Source of the DNA: Candidatus Abyssobacteria bacterium SURF_17
GTDB lineage: Bacteria > Abyssobacteria > SURF-5
NCBI GenBank assembly: GCA_003598055.1
Contig: QZKI01000060.1
Span: forward strand, 1 to 62,053
Length of the DNA: 62,053 bases
Reading direction: 5' to 3'
The translations under genes and the position numbers were made by a program. Positions 52,186-61,406 of the stretch are shown here, piece by piece. The notes beneath the pieces were generated by a model. That model worked only from the letters and a program-made list of their open reading frames with translations. It was not told the origin of the DNA and ran no database searches. The stretch's first letter is position 1; every line of letters starts with the position of its first letter.

Positions 52186-54058
52186 GCGTCACGGTTTGTG
52201 TGCGTGAGGTCTTTGAAACAGGCAAGGTGAAGATAAACTTACTCCCCGCGCCCGGTTTGCTCTCAACCCAGATTCTGCCTCCATGCGCGTGAACCATCTC
52301 TTTGCAGATAGCGAGCCCGAGCCCTGCGCCCCCCGATTGAAGTTTCCCTTTCACTGCCACCTGAAAGAACTTTTCAAAAATTCTCCCCTGATACTCCTCA
52401 GGAATGCCCGGTCCGGTATCTTGCACCCATATGTGAACACGTTCACCCTTCTGTATCGCGCCAACCGTGATTTTCCCTCCGGACTCGGTATAGCGAAGGG
52501 CATTGCCGACAAGGTTGCTTATAACCCAACCTATCTTTGTGGCATCCGCATCCACCAGTGGGGGAGACCCTTGCACGTCAACCGCGAGCTCGATTCTTTT
52601 CTCCTGGAGTTGTGTCTGAAATGCTTCCAGCGACAAATGTATCATTTTCACAGGGTCAACGGGCGCGATGTCCAATTCCAATCTGCCTGACTCTATTCGC
52701 GAAAGGTCAAGGAGATTGTTCACGAGATGCGTCAGACGGTCAACATCTTCTCGCGCGGCGTGAAGCAACTCTTTCTGTTTTTCGTTCACTGCGCCGGGCG
52801 TCTCCTCGAGCATCAGTCCAACGGCCATCGAGATAGACGTGAGAGGAGTGCGGAATTCATGCGAGACCGTCGAGATGAATTCGCTCTTCATTTTGTCCAC
52901 TTCGCGGAGGTGGGTGATATCCTGCAGGACGGTCACCACGCCGATCAAGTGACCCGCCTCGGTCTTCATCGGCCGGATGCGTTTGCGAAACGCGCGCTCC
53001 GACCCGTTCGGTGCAACAAGGATAGGCTCCTCCAGTTCCTCGGCGGCCGGGGACCGTCCCATCGCGGCAGTCTGCTTTATAAAATTGAACAAGGACTCGT
53101 CGTTGATGACCTCGAGAAAATGTTTTCCTCGCGCTCGTTCTTCCCTCACCTTGAAGATATTCTCCGCGGCGGGATTAAGGAGGATTATCTTGTTGTTCGG
53201 GTCGGTTACAATGATACAGTCATCTATGGTGTCTACGATCACCCCTGTCTTTTTCTGCTCGGCCACAAGGCGTTCAAGGTTCATATCCTGATATTCCTTG
53301 AGTCGGGCTCCCATCTTATTGAACTCCCGCGCCAGAATGCCGATCTCGTCGCTTGAGCCCTCCTGCACCGTATAGTCCAGATGGCCGCTCCTGATTTCCT
53401 GGGTTGCCAGGATGAGTCTCTGGAGCGGCTGTATGATGAACTGGGAAATCTTCAGACCAAAGAACAGGCCGAAGACAATCACGAGGGCGGAGAGTGAAAT
53501 GGTGGAGTAAATGGCGAAGTCCGACCGACGCTTGGCGATTCTATCCGCTTGCAGCATGGCATCCTGATTTATCTTCAGGAGTTCCCGGCACGCATTTTTG
53601 GTCGTGTCAAAATGCGGTTTGATCGTGCTTAGGTAGAATTCGCCAGGTTCTTCTGTTCCCGTCGATTTCAATTCTCCGTAGAGATGAAGGTACGTGGTGT
53701 AGGATTCGATGATGGAGTTGATTATTTCTGGCTCGCCCACTTCGGTAATGTTGTCCTTTGCACGGGCATAATTCTCAAGAAATGTGGCCTCAGCCTGCCG
53801 AAAAAGCTCCTCTCCTTCTTTTTGATGGCCGAAAAGGTACATGAGCTCTGCGCTGTCCTGTCGCTCCAGAGACTCGAGCATCCTTTGGGCCGCCTCGACG
53901 CTACGGTAGTTGCGCTCCATGATTTGCCCGATAGCGCCGCCGAGCAAGACGAAGTTTATAATTGCCCACACAGCGAGCGCGGCAGTGGCAACAATCAAGA
54001 CAAGGTAGCCGATAAGAATCTTCGTGCGTAGGCTGGTTTTCGGCTTGATGTCTTCCAT
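52178..54058 (-). CDS. Membrane sensor histidine kinase (HAMP-PAS-HisKA)
   Basis: This 626-residue kinase has a first membrane helix (14-40), a periplasmic four-helix-type sensor (45-180), a second membrane helix (182-205), HAMP (206-262), PAS (270-385), HisKA with FISTVSHEFRTPLTSI (His400) and HATPase_c with NLVGNALRYTESGG, DTGPGIPEEYQGRIFEKFF and GGAGLGLAICKEM. It heads the operon leading to TrkA and TrkH, suggesting it senses osmotic or ionic conditions; that link is by context only. Confidence 0.94.
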   Translation of the reverse strand: MEDIKPKTSLRTKILIGYLVLIVATAALAVWAIINFVLLGGAIGQIMERNYRSVEAAQRMLESLERQDSAELMYLFGHQKEGEELFRQAEATFLENYARAKDNITEVGEPEIINSIIESYTTYLHLYGELKSTGTEEPGEFYLSTIKPHFDTTKNACRELLKINQDAMLQADRIAKRRSDFAIYSTISLSALVIVFGLFFGLKISQFIIQPLQRLILATQEIRSGHLDYTVQEGSSDEIGILAREFNKMGARLKEYQDMNLERLVAEQKKTGVIVDTIDDCIIVTDPNNKIILLNPAAENIFKVREERARGKHFLEVINDESLFNFIKQTAAMGRSPAAEELEEPILVAPNGSERAFRKRIRPMKTEAGHLIGVVTVLQDITHLREVDKMKSEFISTVSHEFRTPLTSISMAVGLMLEETPGAVNEKQKELLHAAREDVDRLTHLVNNLLDLSRIESGRLELDIAPVDPVKMIHLSLEAFQTQLQEKRIELAVDVQGSPPLVDADATKIGWVISNLVGNALRYTESGGKITVGAIQKGERVHIWVQDTGPGIPEEYQGRIFEKFFQVAVKGKLQSGGAGLGLAICKEMVHAHGGRIWVESKPGAGSKFIFTLPVSKTSRTQTVTHA

Positions 54059-54160
54059 AAGACTCCTGCCGCGTGTTCAGGGGGAGTATCTAAAGAAAAG
54101 CTTCGTCCGGATTGTTTTCTTGTACGGTTACCTGCTGGCACGATGGGAAATAACTTATAT

Positions 54161-54190
54161 ATTGTAGCACGGCCAGGCCTTCTTTTCCAA
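54161..54190 (-). promoter_or_regulatory. Promoter of the kinase-trk operon
   Basis: On the minus strand TTGGAA (54185-54190) and TACAAT (54161-54166) are 18 nt apart, about 95 nt before the kinase start codon. Confidence 0.6.
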
Positions 54191-54372
54191 AAGCCGGGTC
54201 GCAATCGGCGCCGCATCGCAATGCTTTGACTCTTCTTCCATGATGTGGTATCTTCGTGACGGGGAGATAGGGACAGATCCCTCTCTATCTGGCTGTGATT
54301 GCTTATATGTCGCACATTGTTTTGGAAAGAGAGCTCTGTGAAACCGCCCCGCAATTACCAAAATGCATACCT

Positions 54373-54442
54373 GTAGGGGCGAACCTCGTGTTCGCCCGCA
54401 CAGAAAATGGGGATTTTGGCGGCTGCACGAGCATGCCCCTAC
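54373..54442. repeat. Inverted pair of GTAGGGGCGAAC repeats
   Basis: GTAGGGGCGAAC...GTGTTCGCC (54373-54396) is followed at 54421-54442 by an inverted, diverged unit ending GCCCCTAC. Same family and arrangement as 45551-45620; a single palindromic version lies at 30877-30906. Confidence 0.75.
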
Positions 54443-54507
54443 ATCACATCCCCAATTGCGGGACAGATTCTCCGTCCCTTATCGTGGAATTGTGCAAGGA
54501 GTAGATA

Positions 54508-55569
54508 ATGATTGATCCGATGCTGAACGCGATGCGGCTGTTTCAGGCTATTAACCGCGAGCAGCCCGACCAGGTGCCGGTGTTCCTCCCGATTGAAAGC
54601 GGATTCATGGCCGAGTTCGGGGGCGTTCCCCAGCGCGAATACCATAATGACCCACGTAAGATGCTCGAATGTCAGGCGAGGGTGCAAGAACGGTTCAATG
54701 GCCTGAGCCCGTTGTATACGGATTTCGGCGTTGTGACCGAGGCTGCCGCATTCTGTGAGATATTCTGGCCGGAGGACGATTCGCCGTGGGCGAAACCCGC
54801 CCTCAAGAGTATTGATGAGGTGGACAAGCTTGACGTGCCGGATACCAAACGCGACGGCCTGTTCCCGCGAATCACCGAGTACTTTGAGGCAATGAATGAC
54901 ATGGCAATCGAGCGTGGGCTTCAGGCGGGAGTCGGCAATCCACGGGGGCCGGTCGGCTTCGGCAGCCTGCGCGGGCCCGTAGTACTCGCTGCGCTCATTC
55001 GCGGCATCAGCGAGTTCATGATAGATATGTACGACAAGCCTGATAAATGCCACCGGTTGCTGGAAATCGCAACGGGAACGCTCCTCGCGTATCTCGACAT
55101 GCAGAAAAAAGCGCTCGGCAGTCTGGCCGCTGTTTTCCTGTGCGACGACATTTCGGGGCTTCTTTCGCCGCCACTGTTTAAGGAGTTCTTTCTGCCGTAC
55201 ACTGCACGCATATTCGAGACGCATTCAGATGCGCTTACCATCTACCATTGCGACTCTGAAATGCGCAATCTTACCCAATTTGCTCCACAGACGGGCGGCA
55301 AAGCGTTCCACATGGGATTCATGCACGATATGGCTGAGCTTAAACGCACCATCGGCGACAAAATGTGCCTCATCGGGAACGTGCCGCCGGTAGGTGTCCT
55401 GATGCGCGATACGCCGGAACGGGTGCTCAGGGAATCTCGTCGCTGCATTGAAGGCGCGGCTGGAGGCGGTGGCTTTGCACTCTCGAGCGGGGGCGTGATT
55501 GATAGAGGGACTCCGCCGGAGAATATCGACGCGCTCATCCAGGCGACTGAGAAGTTCGGAGTGTATTGA
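54508..55569 (+). CDS. Uroporphyrinogen-decarboxylase-family protein
   Basis: This 353-residue protein has the URO-D barrel fold seen in uroporphyrinogen decarboxylase and in corrinoid-linked methyltransferases (MtaA/CmuA type). Visible: DQVPVFLPIESGFMAEFGG, LCDDISGLLSPPLFKEFFLP, IYHCDSEMRNLTQF and CLIGNVPPVGVLMR. The HxC in IYHCD recalls the zinc site of the methyltransferase branch, while the heme enzyme's N-terminal signature is not evident, so a methyltransferase-like role is more likely. ATG with AAGGAG upstream. Confidence 0.85.
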   Translation: MIDPMLNAMRLFQAINREQPDQVPVFLPIESGFMAEFGGVPQREYHNDPRKMLECQARVQERFNGLSPLYTDFGVVTEAAAFCEIFWPEDDSPWAKPALKSIDEVDKLDVPDTKRDGLFPRITEYFEAMNDMAIERGLQAGVGNPRGPVGFGSLRGPVVLAALIRGISEFMIDMYDKPDKCHRLLEIATGTLLAYLDMQKKALGSLAAVFLCDDISGLLSPPLFKEFFLPYTARIFETHSDALTIYHCDSEMRNLTQFAPQTGGKAFHMGFMHDMAELKRTIGDKMCLIGNVPPVGVLMRDTPERVLRESRRCIEGAAGGGGFALSSGGVIDRGTPPENIDALIQATEKFGVY

Positions 55570-56166
55570 AGGGACCAGCGGAATCAAACGTGCTCGGAAC
55601 ACTTTGGGCGCCTAACGGCTAGCTCACAGAACACGCGAGGTGATCCTGGCGCTCGACCAGTGCGGTCATCATACCATTCCGTTCACCAACTGCCGCCGAT
55701 CCCTTCATAATTGAGACCTCAAGCTAATCTGCCTGTTTCCTGGATCCTCATTAAGAAGCCTTGCACAGCGAGGATGAGATTGCGTTTGAGTATCCACCCG
55801 CTTCCGCGTCTTGATGGACTGTACCTTCTAACGTTCGCCTTCGTGAATATCTGCCTTCGTTCTCACGGAAATATTGACGTAATTCCTTTCCTCGAAATGG
55901 ATTTCCGCTTTCGCGGGACTGGCAAGAACGATACGTTCGTTCGCGAAATTCGTATACTTCATGACGTTCATGTTCCCCAGGCCCCTTGCTTTTTGGCTGC
56001 AGCCATGCCGCGCTGCGAAATTTGAGGTTGCCGACGTTGACACTCTGACGAGTGGATGGTATATTTCTGCTGGAACTGACGGACTGTTGCGAGTGATAAA
56101 TTGCCCTTTGTGCCGACTTTCTGAAAGCGATGTGTCTCCCGGTGCGAGTGGGCCGAAAGGAAGCGA
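55570..56166. other. Intergenic region, one dispersed repeat
   Basis: About 600 bases without a supportable gene. It holds one copy of the GGATTCCCGC-type palindrome at 55899-55920. No clear terminator or promoter found. Confidence 0.6.
55899..55920. repeat. GGATTTCCGC palindromic repeat, copy 3
   Basis: A diverged copy (TTCCGC...GCGGGA arms around TTTC) of the repeats at 40516 and 45649. Confidence 0.6.
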
Positions 56167-57528
56167 ATGAATATGGGTGCGAGCCTGAGAATCGATGGCG
56201 GAACGATAGTGACTCCGCGCGGCAGAGTGCGTGCAGGAATTGCAGTCACTGACGGAATAATTTCCACGATAGGGAAGGAGAGCGAATTACCCAAGAGTGC
56301 CCGCACAGTTGACGCATCGGGCCTGCACATCCTTCCCGGCGTTATAGACCCACACGTGCATTTCCGCTATTTGGACACGCCGCTAGATGAGTCGTTCGGC
56401 CTCATGACGCGCTCGGCGGCCGCAGGCGGAGTGACAACAGTGTTGCCGTTCATCGCCTCGCTTGAGAGCATTGTCGCAGGCCTCGACATCTTCAAGCAGA
56501 TTTACGAGATGGCCGCGTACGTTGATGGTTCGTTCCATGCCATTATCTTCAAGCAGGAGCAGATACGCGAGGTGGGCGAACTCATCAAGCAGGGCATATC
56601 CTCATTCAAGTTCTTGTTGCCGTACAAGGGCTCGGAGGCGCTTCCCGGAGTGGGCGACATTGATGAAGGGCTCATCTATCTGGGTATGCGTGAGATTGCC
56701 CGGCATGGCGCAGTGGCGATGGTACACTGCGAGAGCCCCGACCTTTTCTTTCGCCTGCGCGATGAACTGCTGGCGACTGAGCCGCGCGACGCCCATTGGC
56801 ACGATGCGCGCCCGAACGCGTGCGAAGCCCACGGGATAGCCACCATCGCCCATCTGGCCAAACTGACGGCGTGTCCGCTGTATATCGTCCACGTGTCAAT
56901 CAAGGAGGGCGGCGACCTCGTTCGCCGGGCTCGCGCCGACGGCGTGCGGGTGTGGGCAGAGACGTGCCCGCAGTACCTCTCTCTGACACGGTTCGATACC
57001 GACAAAGTCTGGGGAAAGGTGAATCCGCCTCTTCGCGGAAAAGAGGACATCGAGCAGCTTTGGCGCGAGGTCGGCGTCGGCACGATTGATACCGTGGGCT
57101 CGGACCATTGTCCGCTTTCGCCCGACGAGAAACAAGGGTTGTGGCACGCGAAGCCCGGAATGCCTGGAATCGAGACGATGCTGCCGCTTATGTTGAGCAA
57201 GGGCGTCAACAGCGGCAATATTTCGCTTGAGCGTCTGGTCGAAGTCTGCTGTGAGAATCCGGCTCGCATTTTCGGACTCTATCCACGCAAAGGAACGATT
57301 CAGGTGGGCGCGGACGCCGACCTTGTCCTTGTTGACCTCGGACAAGAAGAGAAGCTGGATGTGAAGAAAATGCACGATGTGTATTCCTATAGCGCCTATG
57401 ATGGCTGGAAGGTGAAGGGTTGGCCTGTCATGACGGTCGTTCGTGGAGAAATCGTGATGCACGATGGCAAAATAACGGGTCAGCCCGGGCACGGAAAATT
57501 CCTGCAGGCAAGCCTTCCGTCTCGATAA
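56167..57528 (+). CDS. Dihydropyrimidinase/hydantoinase-like amidohydrolase
   Basis: This 453-residue cyclic amidohydrolase has DPHVHFR (His63, His65), the candidate carboxylated Lys148 in SSFKFLLPYKG, metal-binding His in AMVHCES and YIVHVS, and Asp in TVGSDHCPLSPDEKQG. The spacing fits the dihydropyrimidinase / hydantoinase / allantoinase group, which opens cyclic ureides. A nitrilase-superfamily amidase follows 174 nt downstream, which could hydrolyse the N-carbamoyl product. ATG with AAGGA 7 nt upstream. Confidence 0.9.
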   Translation: MNMGASLRIDGGTIVTPRGRVRAGIAVTDGIISTIGKESELPKSARTVDASGLHILPGVIDPHVHFRYLDTPLDESFGLMTRSAAAGGVTTVLPFIASLESIVAGLDIFKQIYEMAAYVDGSFHAIIFKQEQIREVGELIKQGISSFKFLLPYKGSEALPGVGDIDEGLIYLGMREIARHGAVAMVHCESPDLFFRLRDELLATEPRDAHWHDARPNACEAHGIATIAHLAKLTACPLYIVHVSIKEGGDLVRRARADGVRVWAETCPQYLSLTRFDTDKVWGKVNPPLRGKEDIEQLWREVGVGTIDTVGSDHCPLSPDEKQGLWHAKPGMPGIETMLPLMLSKGVNSGNISLERLVEVCCENPARIFGLYPRKGTIQVGADADLVLVDLGQEEKLDVKKMHDVYSYSAYDGWKVKGWPVMTVVRGEIVMHDGKITGQPGHGKFLQASLPSR

Positions 57529-57702
57529 AGGGCAAAGCGCAAGGGGGAACAAGAATAGGGAGAAAAAGGATAAGCCAGCGTGAGAGTCCAAAGTCCAAGG
57601 TTCACGGTTTCAAAGGGAACCGATTAATCAGTAACTGTAAGCCGTGAACCAGGAATTGATTGTCGAATCCAAAATCGAAAATGACTTATCTTGGAGGTTT
57701 CA
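57529..57702. other. Spacer with dispersed short repeats
   Basis: Filled with CCAAAGTCCAAGG-type units and the 14-mer GAATCCAAAATCGA (57664-57677), which also occurs at 40129-40142. No gene. Confidence 0.6.
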
Positions 57703-58569
57703 ATGGCTAAATTAACTGTCGCAGGCATACAGATGGGGCCGTATCCAGGCAGCTACAGAGCAAACATGGAAAAAGCAGTCGAAGCGCTCGGGCGCGCAGT
57801 GAGTGCGTGCCGCCCGGATTTCGTGTGTTTCTCCGAGATGATGACCGGCCCGTACTTCTGCAGAATATATGACGACGGCTATTTCAATTATGCCGAGTCA
57901 ATACCCGGACCGACGACCGAGACTCTTGCCGCCGAGGCTCGAAAACATCGTGTGAACGTGATTGGAACGGTTTTCGAGGAAGATAAGGGAAGCTATTACA
58001 ACTCCGCCATACTGCTATCTCGCGACGGCACATTGATGGGCAAATATCGGAAAACCCACGTGCCGAAGTCATCTTCTCCTCTCATGAACAGCGATGAGAA
58101 ATACTACTTCAAACCGGGAAATGAGCTACCAGTGTTTCAGGTGAATGGCATCACAGTCGGTATCCTTATCTGTTTTGACCGCTCGTTTCCCGAGACATTT
58201 CGTACGCTGGCGCTCAAGGGCGCCGAACTTGTCTTCGTTCCCGTCGCCTCGTGGGGTCTGCGAGCGGACTCATTTCAGGCAGAGGTCCAGGTACGCGCGG
58301 TTGAGAATCAACTGTTCGTGGTTGCGGTCAACAAGGCGGGATTCGAGCAAATAGCGGGGGAGGATGAGGGCCGCGAGCATTTTGGCCGAAGCTGCATCGT
58401 GGGCCCATTCGGGGAGATTGAAGCATCGGTCGGGACCGAGCCATGGGGTTTTGTATCGGCCATGATTGATTTGGACAAGCGGAAACTGATGCGCGAGACA
58501 TTGGTTGATTGGCTCTCCGAGCGACGCCCGGAACTCTACGGGCCAATAACGCAAGAGAAGCGGGAATAG
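57703..58569 (+). CDS. Carbon-nitrogen hydrolase (nitrilase superfamily)
   Basis: This 288-residue amidase has the Glu-Lys-Cys triad: E45 (CFSEMMTGPYF), K117 (YRKTHVPK) and C157 (ILICFDRSFPETFR). The set fits N-carbamoylputrescine/N-carbamoyl-amino-acid/beta-ureidopropionase-type amidases. The start at 57703 is chosen over 57691 because of GGAGG at correct spacing. With the amidohydrolase upstream it could complete cyclic ureide breakdown to an amino acid, CO2 and ammonia. Confidence 0.92.
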   Translation: MAKLTVAGIQMGPYPGSYRANMEKAVEALGRAVSACRPDFVCFSEMMTGPYFCRIYDDGYFNYAESIPGPTTETLAAEARKHRVNVIGTVFEEDKGSYYNSAILLSRDGTLMGKYRKTHVPKSSSPLMNSDEKYYFKPGNELPVFQVNGITVGILICFDRSFPETFRTLALKGAELVFVPVASWGLRADSFQAEVQVRAVENQLFVVAVNKAGFEQIAGEDEGREHFGRSCIVGPFGEIEASVGTEPWGFVSAMIDLDKRKLMRETLVDWLSERRPELYGPITQEKRE

Positions 58570-58759
58570 TATTCTTACCTAGATGAAGACCTTGCCGCCG
58601 AAGGAAGGTCGCTGAATCGAGTTTCCGGATTCGAGTTGAAGCCGGGAGAAAAGGAAGTCTGACTGAAGTTTTCGTGCTCTTGGGAACCTGTGGACCAAAC
58701 GGCCTTGGAAGAGCTTGAGAGCGGCCGCGCTTGATGCAAGAAAATCCTGAGAGCATGTG

Positions 58760-58788
58760 TTGCATTTGCATTTTTCGTGTGCTACACT
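58760..58788 (+). promoter_or_regulatory. lipA promoter
   Basis: TTGCAT (58760-58765) and TACACT (58783-58788) are 17 nt apart, 40 nt before the lipA start. Confidence 0.7.
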
Positions 58789-58828
58789 AGGGCGCGCTCG
58801 GCAAAAAGTCAAATGAATGAGGATAGGA

Positions 58829-59773
58829 ATGAACGATTCTAGCCGGGAGCCACAGCGAGCACAGCCGCCGCGGAAATTCCCGCCGTGGATAAGAAAGAGA
58901 CTGCCCGCGAATCCGCAGGTAGCTCTCACACAACAAGTTCTGAAGGGGTATCATCTCAATACCGTTTGCGAGAGCGCGCATTGCCCCAATATGGGCGAGT
59001 GTTTCGCCAGCGGAACGGCTACGTTCATGATTCTGGGAAACGTATGCACGCGCTCATGCCGGTTTTGCGCGGTTCAGAAAGGTGAACCGGCTGCATTGGA
59101 TGGGACGGAACCGGACCGACTGGCGCTGGCCGCCAAGGAACTGGGGCTCTCTCATGTTGTGGTCACTTCGGTCACGCGGGACGACCTGGAGGACGGCGGC
59201 GCAGCACACTTTGCGGCCGTCATCAGAGCTCTCAGGCAGCACAATCCGCAAGCAACGGTTGAGGTGCTTGTCCCTGATTTTATGGGACGGCCCGAATCAG
59301 TGCGGAAAGTCGTGGACGCCGGCCCTGACGTCTTTAATCATAATGTCGAGACGGTGCCGTCACTGTATCCGAAGGTGCGACCTGAAGCGAATTACGAGCG
59401 CTCGATCACTGTGCTACGTCTGGCGAAAGCGCTTCAATCTTCGATGCTTACAAAATCCGGTATCATGGTGGGTTTGGGCGAGCGGAGCGAAGAGGTCGAA
59501 GAAGTCATGCGCGAACTGCGCCGGGCGGAATGTGACATCTTGACGATAGGACAGTACCTGAGCCCGTCGGCGAACCATCTTCCAGTTGTTGAGTTTATTG
59601 AGCCGCATCGGTTTGAACGTTATCGCCGGCTTGGTGAGTCGCTCGGATTCAAGGCCGTTGCCTCCGGGCCGTTTTTGAGAAGCTCATATGATGCAGCCAA
59701 AGTAAGAAAAGAAGCCGAATGTCAGTTGGAGGTAGAACGATTCCGGGGACATAATGCCTGTTCACCCGAGTAA
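58829..59773 (+). CDS. lipA: Lipoyl synthase
   Basis: This 314-residue radical-SAM enzyme inserts two sulfurs into protein-bound octanoate. The auxiliary cluster ligands are C47, C52, C58 ([12 protein letters not shown]), the radical-SAM cluster ligands C73, C77, C80 (CTRSCRFC), and the third cluster contact is RSSYDA near the C-terminus. The start at 58829 follows GAGG by 6 nt; an ATG at 58817 is less well placed. The lipoyl-domain protein 126 nt downstream is a natural substrate. No lipB is seen in the window. Confidence 0.96.
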   Translation: MNDSSREPQRAQPPRKFPPWIRKRLPANPQVALTQQVLKGYHLNTVCESAHCPNMGECFASGTATFMILGNVCTRSCRFCAVQKGEPAALDGTEPDRLALAAKELGLSHVVVTSVTRDDLEDGGAAHFAAVIRALRQHNPQATVEVLVPDFMGRPESVRKVVDAGPDVFNHNVETVPSLYPKVRPEANYERSITVLRLAKALQSSMLTKSGIMVGLGERSEEVEEVMRELRRAECDILTIGQYLSPSANHLPVVEFIEPHRFERYRRLGESLGFKAVASGPFLRSSYDAAKVRKEAECQLEVERFRGHNACSPE

Positions 59774-59899
59774 GATGGAAGGCTACCGTCTTCCTGGCTG
59801 CGGCATGACACGAAAGACAAGTACTATGTCCCCGGAACAGGCGGACAATGTAACACGTCATCGAAATCATGGGGTTATGTGTCTGGTTGGAGGTAGGAT

Positions 59900-60172
59900 A
59901 TGTATGAGGTGAAGCTTCCTAACCTGGGCGAAGATGCCGGCGATGAAGCCATTGTCTCTGTGTGGCATTTTGAGGAGGGAGACGAGGTCGAGGAGGGCGA
60001 TGATTTGGTTGAGATGACGACCGACAAAGCCACCTTCAATGTGCCCTCCCCTCGGGACGGTGTCCTTTCGGAGATAGTCGCAGACGAGGGTGAGACGGTA
60101 CGAGTGGGTGAAGTGCTCGCTGTCCTCGAGGATGAAGAGGAAGAAGACGAAGAGGACGAGGAAGACGAATAA
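59900..60172 (+). CDS. Stand-alone lipoyl-domain protein
   Basis: This 90-residue protein is a single lipoyl/biotinyl domain, VKLPNLGEDAGDEAIVSVWH followed by VEMTTDKATFNVPSP with Lys43 in the DKA turn of E2-type lipoyl domains. The C-terminal 14 residues are almost all Glu/Asp. No E2 catalytic or peripheral-subunit-binding domain is attached and no E1 or E3 genes are nearby, so it would be a free lipoyl carrier. lipA lies just upstream. A biotin role is less likely because the usual MKM is absent. Confidence 0.88.
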   Translation: MYEVKLPNLGEDAGDEAIVSVWHFEEGDEVEEGDDLVEMTTDKATFNVPSPRDGVLSEIVADEGETVRVGEVLAVLEDEEEEDEEDEEDE

Positions 60173-60178
60173 AAACCC

Positions 60179-61402
60179 ATGCGCTATATCTCCAAACACA
60201 TGGAAAGAATTCCCCCGTATATGTTCGCGCGCATCAACCAGATGAAGCTGCACGCGCGCCGTGAGGGCAAAGACGTCATTGACCTCGGCATGGGAAATCC
60301 CGACCGTCCCACGCCGCCGCATGTGGTGGAGAAACTCTGCGAGGTCGTCCGCGACCCGAAATCTCACCGGTATTCGGCATCCAGCGGCATCCCACATCTC
60401 AGACGCGCCATAGCGGACTGGTATCAGCGCCGTTTCGGCGTTGACCTCGACCCCGAGAATGAAGTGGTCTCTGTCATTGGCTCGAAGGAGGGCATCTGCC
60501 ACTTATTTCTTGCAATCCTGGACGAGGGTGATCTGGTCCTTGTGCCAAGTCCCACATATCCCATCCATTACTACAGTGTTGTGATAGCCGGCGGCCACTT
60601 GCACACCGTACCTCTCACAGCGGAGGGCAACTTTCTGCCTGACCTCTCAAAGGTTGCGCATGAGGTGTACCCTCGACCCAAAGTCCTCATATTGAGCTAT
60701 CCCAATAATCCGACGACGCAAGTAGTTGACCTCGCATTCTTTGAGGAAGTTGCCGAATTCGCGAAGAGAGAGCAGATACTTATCGTGCATGACCTCGCAT
60801 ACAGCGAGATATGCTTCGACGGTTACAGGGCGCCCAGTTTCCTGCAAGCCAAGGGCGCAAAGGAGGTCGGTGTAGAATTCTATTCGCTCTCCAAGACATA
60901 CAACATGGCAGGCTGGCGGGTCGGGTTCGCGGTAGGTAACAGGCATGTTATTGCCGCGCTCGCAAAACTGAAAAGCTATTACGACTACGGCATATTCACC
61001 CCGATTCAGGTTGCGGCAATCGATGCTATCCGAGGAGACCAGTCGTGCGTGGACGAGTTGAACCAAATCTACAGCCGTCGCAGGGACGTGCTGGTAAGAG
61101 GGCTAAACAGTCTGGGGTGGAATGTGCCCCTGCCGAAAGCCACGATGTATGTCTGGGCTCCGATTCCGGAGAAATACCGGTCGCTCGGCTCAATGAAATT
61201 TGCGGAGCTTCTTCTCGAGAAAGCGCTGGTGGCGACCTCTCCTGGAGTAGGCTTTGGCACTGCCGGGGAGGGTTATCTTCGATTTGCGCTCGTCGAAAAT
61301 GAGCGCCGAATCAAGCAGGCGCTCCGCGGAATTCGGACGGTGATGGGGGCGAATGCCGTTTCAAAGATTGGTGCGTCGGCCAGCACGAGGAGAAAGGGAT
61401 AA
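60179..61402 (+). CDS. Class I/II aminotransferase, AlaC-like
   Basis: This 407-residue PLP enzyme has IDLGMGNPDRPTPPHVVEKL at the start, LSYPNNPTTQ, the PLP Lys in YSLSKTYNMAGWRVGF, and a C-terminal Arg in YLRFALVENERR for the substrate carboxylate. The pattern resembles the AlaC (alanine) and LL-diaminopimelate-type aminotransferases. It starts 6 nt after the lipoyl protein stop; the ribosome binding site is weak (GAGGAAG, distant). A related aminotransferase follows at once. Confidence 0.9.
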   Translation: MRYISKHMERIPPYMFARINQMKLHARREGKDVIDLGMGNPDRPTPPHVVEKLCEVVRDPKSHRYSASSGIPHLRRAIADWYQRRFGVDLDPENEVVSVIGSKEGICHLFLAILDEGDLVLVPSPTYPIHYYSVVIAGGHLHTVPLTAEGNFLPDLSKVAHEVYPRPKVLILSYPNNPTTQVVDLAFFEEVAEFAKREQILIVHDLAYSEICFDGYRAPSFLQAKGAKEVGVEFYSLSKTYNMAGWRVGFAVGNRHVIAALAKLKSYYDYGIFTPIQVAAIDAIRGDQSCVDELNQIYSRRRDVLVRGLNSLGWNVPLPKATMYVWAPIPEKYRSLGSMKFAELLLEKALVATSPGVGFGTAGEGYLRFALVENERRIKQALRGIRTVMGANAVSKIGASASTRRKG

Positions 61403-61406
61403 GCAT

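Larger units (their letters stand above)
54059..54507. other. Divergent intergenic region with repeat pair
   Basis: About 450 bases without a gene. It holds the kinase promoter on the minus strand, a repeat pair, and the AAGGAG site of the URO-D-family gene. No clear promoter is seen for the plus-strand gene. Confidence 0.6.
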
